DNA of 64,000 bases, taken from assembly GCF_000829395.1 (NCBI RefSeq), contig NZ_AP014680.1, positions 744,001-808,000 on the forward strand, in the 5' to 3' direction. A program made the translations under genes and the position numbers. This document shows, piece by piece, positions 46,169 through 54,037 of this stretch. A model generated the notes under the pieces. The model was not told the origin of the DNA. It saw only the letters and a program-made list of their open reading frames with translations, and searched no databases. Numbering within the stretch: the first letter of the stretch is position 1; each line of letters opens with the position of its first letter. This DNA comes from Paucilactobacillus hokkaidonensis JCM 18461. Its GTDB lineage: Bacteria > Bacillota > Bacilli > Lactobacillales > Lactobacillaceae.

Positions 46169-46615
46169 ATGGCAAATGAATTACAAAATCGGCGTAACGA
46201 TCTATTCGGTGACTGGAACGATTGGTTCAATGATGGGGCCTTCTCAAACCTAGGAAAGGCTTTCTCTTCGATGACACCACAAACTGGTTCCATGAAGACA
46301 GATGTAAAAGAGTCTGATAAGGATTATCAAGTAAAGATTGACTTACCAGGATTTGATAAAAAAGATATTCACTTGAATTATGCTAATGATATGTTATCGG
46401 TCACTGGTCATCGTACTAGTTTTAGTGATGATAGTGATGACAAAGGTAATATGATTCACAGCGAACGCACATATGGCCAGGTAAGCCGTCAATATAGATT
46501 ACCTGATGTGGATAAGAATAACATTTCAGCTAAGTACGATGATGGTGTTTTGAGCTTGGTATTGCCCAAGTTAGATAAACCATTGGAGAACGATAGTCAT
46601 ATAGAAATTGAGTAG
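46169..46615 (+). CDS. hsp20: Small heat-shock protein, Hsp20/alpha-crystallin
   Basis: A 148-aa chaperone that holds unfolding proteins. The alpha-crystallin domain spans about 45-140: DYQVKIDLPGFDKKDIHLNY, a GQVSRQYRLPDVD loop and the ISAKYDDGVLSLVLPK signature (A-x-x-x-n-GvL). AAAGGAAG precedes ATG 46169; the longer frame runs back over the CIRCE site. Regulated by HrcA through the upstream CIRCE. A palindromic element starts at its stop codon. Confidence 0.94.
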   Translation: MANELQNRRNDLFGDWNDWFNDGAFSNLGKAFSSMTPQTGSMKTDVKESDKDYQVKIDLPGFDKKDIHLNYANDMLSVTGHRTSFSDDSDDKGNMIHSERTYGQVSRQYRLPDVDKNNISAKYDDGVLSLVLPKLDKPLENDSHIEIE

Positions 46616-46736
46616 AGCGTGAACAACCGCGTTTAGAAGTCGGAACATAATGGTAAATGGACAAGCATGATTCAAAATACGAATCATACTTGTCCATTTG
46701 TTGTTATGTGCGGGGCTATTGCAAGTGCATAATTGC
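46614..46736. repeat. Dispersed long-palindrome element, copy 9
   Basis: AGAGCGTGAACAACCGCG overlaps the hsp20 TAG; the right arm has TTGTTATGTGCGGGGC...CAAGTGCATAATTGC. The inner stem AAATGGACAAGCATGATTC pairs with GAATCATACTTGTCCATTT, unique to this copy. Confidence 0.75.
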
Positions 46737-46781
46737 TAGGCTCAACAAAGAGGATGGGCAAAAATTTTATTTTGCTGCGTC

Positions 46782-46976
46782 CCCTTTATTATTTACGACC
46801 TTTTATTGCTAAAACGTGGAAAATAAGGCAGGTTCTTCCGATTAGCTACGATTAACAAACGATCCAAAGTCCGGATCATTCGTTAATCTAGGCTGCCATG
46901 AGAACTTACTGCTTTAGCAGTTAGTTCTTTGGACAACGAAGTATGCTCAGAATCTAATCGCCTTATTTTCCACTCT
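46782..46976. repeat. Dispersed long-palindrome element, copy 10 (long form)
   Basis: From CCTTTATTATTTACGACC and TTTATTGCTAAAACGTGG to CCACTCT. It is nearly identical to copy 11 at 50682, including about 20 bp beyond the common end, but has an extra segment of about 49 bp (a small hairpin around AACTTACTGCTTTAGCAGTTAGTT) in the right arm. It ends 16 bp before the stop of the minus-strand gene at 46993. Confidence 0.75.
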
Positions 46977-46992
46977 CTGAAATAATAAAGAT

Positions 46993-47196
46993 TTATTTTT
47001 CTGTTACAGTTTCAGTTGGTTCCGCTGGGTCTAAGTGTTCTTTAATCCCATTAGGGAAATCAGCGTCGATTTCTCGTAAAATAGGGAGCAAATAATTAAT
47101 ATAGGTATGGTAAGCCTCAATTGGCTTAGTACCCTTTGCGTTTGCACTGGTTAATGCGAGTGCGATTTCGTGTGCACGTTGTTCATTTGTAATCAT
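46993..47196 (-). CDS. Small protein of unknown function
   Basis: A 67-aa soluble protein (GAGGTG before ATG 47196). N-terminal helix region ITNEQRAHEIALALTSANAKG and a middle AYHTYINYLLPILREI; acidic Glu/Thr-rich tail. Such short lactobacillus proteins are common and uncharacterised. Same strand as the VanZ-like gene but separated from it by 45 bp, so co-transcription is possible. Confidence 0.65.
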   Translation of the reverse strand: MITNEQRAHEIALALTSANAKGTKPIEAYHTYINYLLPILREIDADFPNGIKEHLDPAEPTETVTEK

Positions 47197-47241
47197 ATGT
47201 TGTTCACCTCTGTACTGTTAGTGTACCAAACATTCTGTTAA

Positions 47242-47775
47242 TCAGGAAGTTAGTTTCAATTTTTTAAGCCAACTGTTGACGAAGGTCTTACTTAATAACC
47301 ATACAATGGCAATTCCAATCCAGACACCAACAGCATTTGTGATTAGGTCATCAACTTCAACCCAACGGCCTAATTGAACAAACCAGTTGATGATGAACTG
47401 AGTTGTTTCGATTGTTAAACCAGTCAGTAGACCAAATAAAAAAATTGATTTAACTGTACGTGGATGCCAGATTAATGCGTAATAGATGCCGGCAGGGATT
47501 GTCATGACAACATTAAGCCAAAATGCTGTGTCCATCGCTTGAAATGGAATTAAATTCAAAATAATGCCATGAATGAGAAAATAATGAATTTCATGAGTCG
47601 GTGTAAAAGAAAATGGCGCAGGGGCAAGGCAGATACGACAAATAAAATACGAGTAGATCCAAGCAGTGAATAACGTTACTTTCTGCCAGACCGTATCTTG
47701 TTTGCGTAAAATTAATTTGATCAAAATAATGAGCATAATAATCGAAATAATAATAAATGGAATCCAAGTTTTCAT
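47242..47775 (-). CDS. VanZ-like membrane protein
   Basis: A 177-aa protein with four to five membrane helices. NLIPFQAMD, a following helix, LFGLLTGLTIETTQFI and the VEVDDLITNAVGVWIG signature are typical of the VanZ family, some of which affect glycopeptide or lipoglycopeptide sensitivity. No cognate resistance genes are nearby, so its role is unknown. Start ATG 47775 preceded by AAGGAGTTACC. Confidence 0.85.
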   Translation of the reverse strand: MKTWIPFIIISIIMLIILIKLILRKQDTVWQKVTLFTAWIYSYFICRICLAPAPFSFTPTHEIHYFLIHGIILNLIPFQAMDTAFWLNVVMTIPAGIYYALIWHPRTVKSIFLFGLLTGLTIETTQFIINWFVQLGRWVEVDDLITNAVGVWIGIAIVWLLSKTFVNSWLKKLKLTS

Positions 47776-48034
47776 CTTAATAGGTAACTCCTTAAATGTA
47801 TACAGACTATTTTACGAGTTAACTGTCCAAAATACTATCTTTTTAAAATAATTTAAGTAAGAGTAAAAAAGTTTTAACTGGTGGTATGTCGAGCATTAGA
47901 GAAACTGAAAGTGAGAATTTAATGAAATAAAATTGGCATAGCCTCTTAGTTTTGCGATATAATTGTTATCATGCACTGGTTGATCAATGTTTTGTTTCGT
48001 AAAAATGTTAGAAAAAAATGAGAGAAGTGATCAA

Positions 48035-49396
48035 ATGGCAGAACAAGAGACCACGGGGCTAGCGCGAAATTTGAAGAACCGACACGTACAGTTAATTGCA
48101 ATCGGTGGTACGATCGGGACTGGACTATTCCTGGGGTCTGGACAATCGATTCATTTAGCAGGGCCGTCAATTTTAGTGGCATATATGATCACAGGGTTGG
48201 CATGCTTTATACTGATGCGAGCATTAGGAGAACTGTTACTTTCAAACTTAGAATATCGTTCTTTTATTGAAGCAATTCGTGAATATTTAGGTGACACGAT
48301 TGGATTTGTTACGGGCTGGACGTACTGGATTTGCTGGGTCACTATCGCAATGGCAGAGATGACAGCGATTGGGATCTATGTAAAACTGTGGTTACCGTCA
48401 GTACCCCAATGGTTGCCCGGTTTTATAATCTTGTTAATCTTATTAGGAGTTAACTTGATTACTGTCGGGGCATTTGGGGAAGTCGAGTTTTGGTTTGCTC
48501 TTATTAAAATTGTGGCCATTATTGGCTTAATTGTAATAGGGATTGTCTTATTGTTTATGAACTACAAGACGCCTAGTGGGCATGCATCTGTGACTAATTT
48601 AGTCAGTCACGGTGGTTTCTTCCCAACTGGAATAAAGGGTTTCTTATTGTCATTTCAAATGGTTGTTTTTAGTTTTATTGGAATTGAAATGGTTGGAATG
48701 ACAGCTGCAGAGACACAAGATCCTGAAAAGGTTTTACCTAAAGCAATTAATGATATTCCGCTTAGAATTATCATTTTCTATGTTGGGGCGCTGTTTGTTA
48801 TTATGAGTATTTACCCGTGGATTGATTTACAACCTTCACAAAGTCCCTTTGTAATGGTGTTCAAGGATATTGGAATTGCTGCGGCCGCAAGTGTGATTAA
48901 CTTTGTGGTGATTACCGCTGCTGCATCAGCTTGCAATAGTTCATTATACACAACGGGGCGCATGTTGGCCGAATTAACAATGGGTTCAAAAAATCCGCGA
49001 GTTAAAAAGATTAGTCGGTTATCAAAGCATCATGTTCCTGCTAACGCATTGGTAATCTCGACCATTGTTATTGCAGTCTCGGTCTTACTAAATTATTTTA
49101 TTCCTGATCAAGTATTTACGTTGGTTTCTAGTGTGGCGACAACGTGTTTCTTGTTCATTTGGGCAATCATTGTTTTAACTCACTTGAAATTCAAGAAAAC
49201 GCAAAAGGGAAAAGAATCGAAATTTAAAACACCATTTTACCCTGTTGGTGATTATCTGATTTTGGCATTTCTAGCCGCTGTTGCAGTTATTTTATGTTTC
49301 AAGAAAGAGACGTTTATTGCACTTGTACTGTCAATTGTTTGGTTTAGCATTTTATATCTGTTAGAACGACGAAAGACCGTTAATAAGCCAAATTGA
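48035..49396 (+). CDS. Amino-acid permease of the AAT family (CycA-like)
   Basis: A 453-aa transporter with 12 helices. RHVQLIAIGGTIGTGLFLGSG is the AAT-family start, followed by YMITGLACFILMRALGELLL, IGIEMVGMTAAETQDPEKVLPKAIN and SACNSSLYTTGRML. CycA-like proteins import D-alanine, D-serine, glycine or related amino acids; exact substrate uncertain. ATG 48035 with AGAAGTGAT upstream; the longer frame runs into unrelated sequence. The preceding 200 bp hold a TATAAT near 47960 but no gene. Confidence 0.88.
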   Translation: MAEQETTGLARNLKNRHVQLIAIGGTIGTGLFLGSGQSIHLAGPSILVAYMITGLACFILMRALGELLLSNLEYRSFIEAIREYLGDTIGFVTGWTYWICWVTIAMAEMTAIGIYVKLWLPSVPQWLPGFIILLILLGVNLITVGAFGEVEFWFALIKIVAIIGLIVIGIVLLFMNYKTPSGHASVTNLVSHGGFFPTGIKGFLLSFQMVVFSFIGIEMVGMTAAETQDPEKVLPKAINDIPLRIIIFYVGALFVIMSIYPWIDLQPSQSPFVMVFKDIGIAAAASVINFVVITAAASACNSSLYTTGRMLAELTMGSKNPRVKKISRLSKHHVPANALVISTIVIAVSVLLNYFIPDQVFTLVSSVATTCFLFIWAIIVLTHLKFKKTQKGKESKFKTPFYPVGDYLILAFLAAVAVILCFKKETFIALVLSIVWFSILYLLERRKTVNKPN

Positions 49397-49441
49397 TATT
49401 AGCAACTAAACTAATTGTAAGTAACAAATATTTTTTAATCT

Positions 49442-49481
49442 AAACAACCAATTTTCTGTTATTAGAAAATTGGTTGTTTTT
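49442..49481 (+). terminator. Terminator of the amino-acid permease gene
   Basis: AAACAACCAATTTTCT with AGAAAATTGGTTGTTT form a perfect 16-bp stem and 6-nt loop ending in T residues. Confidence 0.85.
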
Positions 49482-49561
49482 AAATTGCATTTAATTAAAA
49501 GCAGACTAAGATAAGGACTAGGTGATCAGGTTTTCTAATTAAAAATAGAGGCGAATGAACA

Positions 49562-50617
49562 ATGGCTGAAACAGTTTTATCAGTACCCAATTTACCAGCA
49601 ACAATGCGGGCCTGGAAGGTAACTACACCGGGACCGATCAATGGTGACCAGACTCCATTAGAATTTATCACAAAACCAGTGCCGACGCCCGCTCAGGGGG
49701 AAGTATTAGTTAGAGTGTTAACATGTGGAGTTTGCCATACGGATTTACACGTGACAGAGGGTGATTTGCCTGTGCATAAGCAACATGTAACTCCAGGACA
49801 CGAGATTGTCGGAGAGGTAGTTGCGACTGGTCCAGAAACAAGTCGATTTCAACTTGGCAACCGAATCGGGGTTCCGTGGTTGCGGTGGACTTGCGGGGTT
49901 TGTCATTTTTGTCGCTCCGGTCGTGAAAATCTTTGTCCAAATTCAAAGTATACGGGTTGGGATCATGATGGTGGTTATGCTGAGTATGTTACCGTTCCAG
50001 AGGGTTTTGCTTACAATATTCCGGATCAATTTAATTCGATTACGGCAGCGCCATTATTATGTGCTGGAATTATTGGATATCGCGCATTCAAAAGAGCGAA
50101 TGTCCCAGCGGGTGGCCGATTAGGATTATATGGATTTGGTGGTTCCGCTCATATTACGGCCCAAATTGCGATTAATCAAGGGATCGAAGTGCACGTCATG
50201 ACCCGTGGTAAAGATGCACAAAAATTTGCTTTGCAGTTGGGAGCAGCTTCTGCAAATGGTGCTTATGATCTCCCACCGGTTAAGTTGGATTCGTCAATTA
50301 TGTTTGCCCCAGTAGGCGATATCGTTCCTAATGCGTTGGAGGGGCTTTTACCTGGTGGAACACTAGCACTAGCAGGGATTCACTTGACTGATATTCCATC
50401 ATTAAACTATCAAAAGCATATTTTTCACGAGAAAAATTTAACTAGTGTTGAAAGTAATACCCGTAGTGACGGGGAAGAGTTTTTAAAACTTGCCGATCGC
50501 TTAAATATACAGCCTGAAACTACCCCGTATGCATTTAGCAAAGCTGCAGAAGCACTTAAATACGTTAAAAATGGTGATATTAAAGGTGCATGTGTTTTAA
50601 AAATTGGGGAAGATTAA
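49562..50617 (+). CDS. Zinc-dependent alcohol dehydrogenase (AdhP-like)
   Basis: A 351-aa medium-chain dehydrogenase. Catalytic zinc ligands lie in CGVCHTDLH and PGHEIVGEV; the structural zinc loop is CGVCHFCRSGRENLC; the cofactor loop GFGGSAHITAQ replaces the usual GxGxxG with a small change. Closest in layout to propanol-preferring AdhP enzymes that interconvert alcohols and aldehydes with NAD. Single gene flanked by strong terminators; start ATG 49562 with AGAGGCGAA upstream. Confidence 0.9.
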   Translation: MAETVLSVPNLPATMRAWKVTTPGPINGDQTPLEFITKPVPTPAQGEVLVRVLTCGVCHTDLHVTEGDLPVHKQHVTPGHEIVGEVVATGPETSRFQLGNRIGVPWLRWTCGVCHFCRSGRENLCPNSKYTGWDHDGGYAEYVTVPEGFAYNIPDQFNSITAAPLLCAGIIGYRAFKRANVPAGGRLGLYGFGGSAHITAQIAINQGIEVHVMTRGKDAQKFALQLGAASANGAYDLPPVKLDSSIMFAPVGDIVPNALEGLLPGGTLALAGIHLTDIPSLNYQKHIFHEKNLTSVESNTRSDGEEFLKLADRLNIQPETTPYAFSKAAEALKYVKNGDIKGACVLKIGED

Positions 50618-50635
50618 AGGCATTTTTCCCAGAAA

Positions 50636-50680
50636 AATAAAGGCAGCTGCAAAAAATAAAAATTTGCAGCTGCCTTTATT
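50636..50680 (+). terminator. Terminator of the adh gene
   Basis: A perfect 18-bp stem, AATAAAGGCAGCTGCAAA with its complement, loop of 9 nt, followed by ATTT. It is directly followed by palindrome copy 11. Confidence 0.85.
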
Positions 50681-50681
50681 A

Positions 50682-50818
50682 TTTACGAACTTTTATTGCT
50701 AAAACGTGGGCAATAAGGCAGATTCTTCCGCCTAGCTACGATTAACAAACGATCCAGAGTTCGGATCATTCGTTAATCTAGGCTATGCTCAGAATCTAAT
50801 CGCCTTATTGCCCACTCT
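50682..50818. repeat. Dispersed long-palindrome element, copy 11
   Basis: TTTATTGCTAAAACGTGGGCAATAAGGC to GCCTTATTGCCCACTCT, with inner arms GATTAACAAACGATCC and GGATCATTCGTTAATC. Ends 13 bp from the stop of the minus-strand DyP gene. Near-copy of element 10 without its extra 49 bp. Confidence 0.8.
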
Positions 50819-50831
50819 ATTCATAAAGATA

Positions 50832-51788
50832 TTAATTAAATGTTCCATCCGCGATTTGTTCTAGCAATTTTCGTGATGGAATAAAGAATAATTGGCCAGA
50901 TAAAATGGTTGAAAATGTAAGTAAAAAGTCGGAAGTATCAAGCATTTGCTGTAACATTAATTTAGTAACAGTCCAATGACGAGAGTATCCCATGAAATAT
51001 GTTCCAGTATTACCAGATGCTGGGTCAGAATAGGGTACATTCATCCGAATGATTTTTTGTTCCTCACCATCGACGTCGACTTTGGAACTCACGTTGTGAG
51101 CGTTATGATATTTATCTTCATCTTCTAATTCCAGATCATTAAACTTTTCTCGTCCAACAGCTTTTTCCTGCTCTTCAGTTTTTAGATGTTCCCAAAAATC
51201 CATATTATGATGCCATTTTTGGGCAAAAGCGTATGATCCATTAGTGAATTCAGGATCTTCATCACCAACGATTGCATAGTCAGCCGCATCTTCAACTGCA
51301 GGAGCTTCAGTACCGTCGATAAAGCCGATAATGGCACGGCCCTCAAAATAGCGGAATCCTTTTGTTTCATCAATAACTTCAGTAATGTCATTTAAAAATT
51401 TACTGAATTGAGTTTGGGCTTCATAAACGACAGCTTCATTGCTAGCACGAATATGAAAGAAAATATCGCCTTCTGTAGCAGGCATATTGTATTGTGGACC
51501 AGTCAAGTCAGTGTAAGTTTCTAGTTCCTTTGGTTTAGGAGAATTAGGGAATAGGTATTCCCAAGCACGATTACTAAATCCGATTGCAACTTTTAGCCCT
51601 GAAGCAGCAGCCAAATGGGAATCTCGAATTCGTAACGATCGAATAATGGCTTGTGATCGATCTGCAAATTCTTGAATTGCTTCTCGATCTGTTTCTGGGT
51701 TTTTCCGTTTCAGCTTTAATACGGTAAATTGAACGTGTTCGCCAACGTCTTTCCATACATCTTGCGCGTCGTTTACATTAACTGGCAT
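50832..51788 (-). CDS. DyP-type heme peroxidase
   Basis: A 318-aa dye-decolorising-type peroxidase. The GxxDG motif with its distal Asp is GFIDGTEAP (near residue 156), and the proximal heme His lies in KYHNAHNVSS (near 227); MGYSRHWTVTKLML near the C-terminus has the conserved distal Arg region. No Tat signal is present, so it is cytosolic. GGAGGAGGC precedes ATG 51788. It sits next to a PerR-type regulator, consistent with peroxide defence or iron release. Confidence 0.9.
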   Translation of the reverse strand: MPVNVNDAQDVWKDVGEHVQFTVLKLKRKNPETDREAIQEFADRSQAIIRSLRIRDSHLAAASGLKVAIGFSNRAWEYLFPNSPKPKELETYTDLTGPQYNMPATEGDIFFHIRASNEAVVYEAQTQFSKFLNDITEVIDETKGFRYFEGRAIIGFIDGTEAPAVEDAADYAIVGDEDPEFTNGSYAFAQKWHHNMDFWEHLKTEEQEKAVGREKFNDLELEDEDKYHNAHNVSSKVDVDGEEQKIIRMNVPYSDPASGNTGTYFMGYSRHWTVTKLMLQQMLDTSDFLLTFSTILSGQLFFIPSRKLLEQIADGTFN

Positions 51789-51873
51789 GGTGATGCCTCC
51801 TCCAAAAAGTAATTGATAATATGCAACAAGCTTAATTGAGAACTAACTGTTTGTCAACTAGATTATAATAGAT

Positions 51874-52326
51874 CTAAATTAAATGTAATTTACGCTGACA
51901 TTCAGGGCAAATTCCGTGCATTTCAATGTGATTACCAGTTACTAAGTAACCAGTTTTATCACGGGTTGTTTGTTCCATTGACTTGCTGATGGATGCAAAC
52001 TGATCGTCAAAGACATCAGTGATTTTACCGCAGTTATCACAAACAACGTGGTAGTGCGGATGCCCAAAGAAATCAAAGTGAGTACTGCCATCACCATTTT
52101 TAAGCTCGATTACGAGGGCGTGATCTACAAATAATTTCAAAGTATTATAAACAGTCGCAACACTAATATTATCAACTTGATCTTTGAGCGCGGTGTAAAC
52201 CATTTCGGCGCTGGGATGATTATGATGTGAAATTAGATACTGCAAAATAGTCCGGCGCTGCGGTGTTAAGCGGACTTTTTGCTCACGTAATTTGTGTAGT
52301 GCGTGTTGATAATCATCATTTGGCAT
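51874..52326 (-). CDS. perR: Fur-family peroxide regulator PerR
   Basis: A 150-aa metal-dependent repressor with a winged helix (about 15-85; LTPQRRTILQYLI, SVATVYNTLKLF) and a dimer/metal domain. Regulatory-metal ligands correspond to His in HNHPSAE, Asp in HFDF, His residues in PHYH, and an Asp in KITDVF at the position where PerR has Asp and Fur has Glu, which favours PerR. Structural zinc is held by CDNC and CPEC. Several ATGs are possible; 52326 is at a workable distance from AAAGGAG, while the ATG at 52338 touches it. Confidence 0.82.
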   Translation of the reverse strand: MPNDDYQHALHKLREQKVRLTPQRRTILQYLISHHNHPSAEMVYTALKDQVDNISVATVYNTLKLFVDHALVIELKNGDGSTHFDFFGHPHYHVVCDNCGKITDVFDDQFASISKSMEQTTRDKTGYLVTGNHIEMHGICPECQRKLHLI

Positions 52327-52422
52327 AGCAAACATCATCTCCTTTACTTGAATAAAACTTTCTTCCATTAAACCACTAAATTAGAAATATTCCAAACTTA
52401 GTGACTGGAAGTTAACATTTCC

Positions 52423-52470
52423 TTGCATTATTTACCTAGTTAGTTACAATGGAGATGATAATGATTCTAA
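52423..52470 (+). promoter_or_regulatory. Promoter of the DHA2 exporter gene with Fur/PerR-like box
   Basis: TTGCAT (52423-52428), 16 bp, TACAAT (52445-52450). TGATAATGATTCTAA at 52456-52470 resembles the Fur/PerR box (TGATAATNATTATCA) over the start site, suggesting control by the divergent PerR. Confidence 0.55.
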
Positions 52471-52486
52471 ATAGGAGACAATAATT

Positions 52487-53905
52487 ATGAATACAAGTAT
52501 TGATCAAACGGGAAAACAGTACAATCGATTTTGGTTTATTTTTACTTTATTAGCAGGAACATTTACGATGTCGATCAGTCAGTCGTCGTTATCGACGGCG
52601 TATCCGACATTAATGCGTTACTTTAATTTACCAGCCTCAACAGTCCAATGGTTGACAACAGGCTTTATGCTGATTATGTGTGTCACAATGCCGATCAGTC
52701 CCTGGCTATTAAATAATGTTCGTTTCAAGCCGTTATTCTTGAGTATATTAGCAATCTTTGATGTTGGAACACTAATCATTGTGTTGGCACCATCATTTTG
52801 GTTGATGATGGTGGGTCGAATGATGGAAGCCGTGGCAGTCGGTGTACTATTTCCATCTTTTCAAACGGTACTATTATCGATCACGCCAAAGGAGCAACGG
52901 GCATCTACAATGGGAACGGCAGGATTAGTGATGGGTTCGGCACTAGCCTGTGGACCAATCGTGTCAGGAATTGTCCTGAACTACTTTACGTGGCGTGGAC
53001 TATTTATCTTTTTTATGGTTGTCATTACACTTGTCTTTGTCTTCGGTATCAGCGGATTAATTAGGAATGTGATGCCGATCCATAAATCATCGTTAGACTT
53101 TTGGTCAGTATTTTTATCCATTGGACTAATCGGCGTCTTGTACGTGGTTAATCAAATTGGGCAAGCGAATGTTAATTGGGGAATTAATGCAACTATATTA
53201 ATAGTAAGTATACTTGCATTGACCTGGTTTGTTGTCCGCCAGTTTAAAGTCAAGACGCCATTACTACAGTTGCGCGTCTTGAAAACAGTGAACTTTGATC
53301 TAGCTGTGCTATTAACTGGTGTTTCGTATATCGCATTGATTGTTACTACAATTATCTTTCCGTTGTATTATCAAGAAGTTTTACACGTGTCGCCGTTTAT
53401 TTCGGGGATGGCGCTTGTACCAGCAGCGGTATTTTTGAGCATCCTGAATCCATTGACTGGAAAACTCGCAGATAAACTAGGATTTCGGTTTGTCATGTTG
53501 ACGGGGATGAGCATGATTGTGGTGGGCTGGTTAACGATTAGTTTGCTGGTCGGACACTTAAATTTAGTTGTGATGATGGTCTGCGCGATGATCATTGAAG
53601 GCGGAAATGCGTTTGTAATGATGCCAGCCGTGACAATGGGGGCCAATTCGTTACCCACTAACTTAGTGGCCGATGGTACCGCGGTCACAACAACGGTTCG
53701 TCAGATATTGGGCTCAACCGGTGTGGCAGTGGCAACCTTAATTTTAGGAATTGTGACGACACAACAGATTAATGGTGGTGCGACTGCTAGCCAGGCTCAA
53801 TTAGGCGGTTATCGCGCGGTGTTCTTGACCTTTTTTGGGATTTCGATTATCGGTTTGATAATGGCATTATGCTTGAAAAATACGGCTACTGAATCAACTA
53901 AATAA
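52487..53905 (+). CDS. MFS exporter of the DHA2 family
   Basis: A 472-aa transporter with about 14 membrane helices. LSTAYPTLMRYFNLPASTVQWLTTGFML and GRMMEAVAVGVLFPSFQTVLL (motif A-like), and ALACGPIVSGIVLNYFTWRGLF (motif C) identify the drug:proton antiporter DHA2 group. It probably exports drugs or other amphipathic compounds. Start ATG 52487 behind TAGGAGAC. Divergent from perR with a Fur/PerR-like box between. Confidence 0.86.
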   Translation: MNTSIDQTGKQYNRFWFIFTLLAGTFTMSISQSSLSTAYPTLMRYFNLPASTVQWLTTGFMLIMCVTMPISPWLLNNVRFKPLFLSILAIFDVGTLIIVLAPSFWLMMVGRMMEAVAVGVLFPSFQTVLLSITPKEQRASTMGTAGLVMGSALACGPIVSGIVLNYFTWRGLFIFFMVVITLVFVFGISGLIRNVMPIHKSSLDFWSVFLSIGLIGVLYVVNQIGQANVNWGINATILIVSILALTWFVVRQFKVKTPLLQLRVLKTVNFDLAVLLTGVSYIALIVTTIIFPLYYQEVLHVSPFISGMALVPAAVFLSILNPLTGKLADKLGFRFVMLTGMSMIVVGWLTISLLVGHLNLVVMMVCAMIIEGGNAFVMMPAVTMGANSLPTNLVADGTAVTTTVRQILGSTGVAVATLILGIVTTQQINGGATASQAQLGGYRAVFLTFFGISIIGLIMALCLKNTATESTK

Positions 53906-54037
53906 ATTTCTTCTTTAAATCTTCACAGTTAAGTCATTTTAGTAAATCTTATTAACTTTTCATGTTATATTTGTGACGAAAGGTTAATAGGTTTTTGTTT
54001 TTTTGAAAGCGGTTAACAATGGAGGAGGCCGGTTATA

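Noticed and set aside
54008-54022. cre-like sequence GAAAGCGGTTAAC before the LPxTG gene
   Set aside because: It needs an extra base and has mismatches at conserved positions of the cre consensus.
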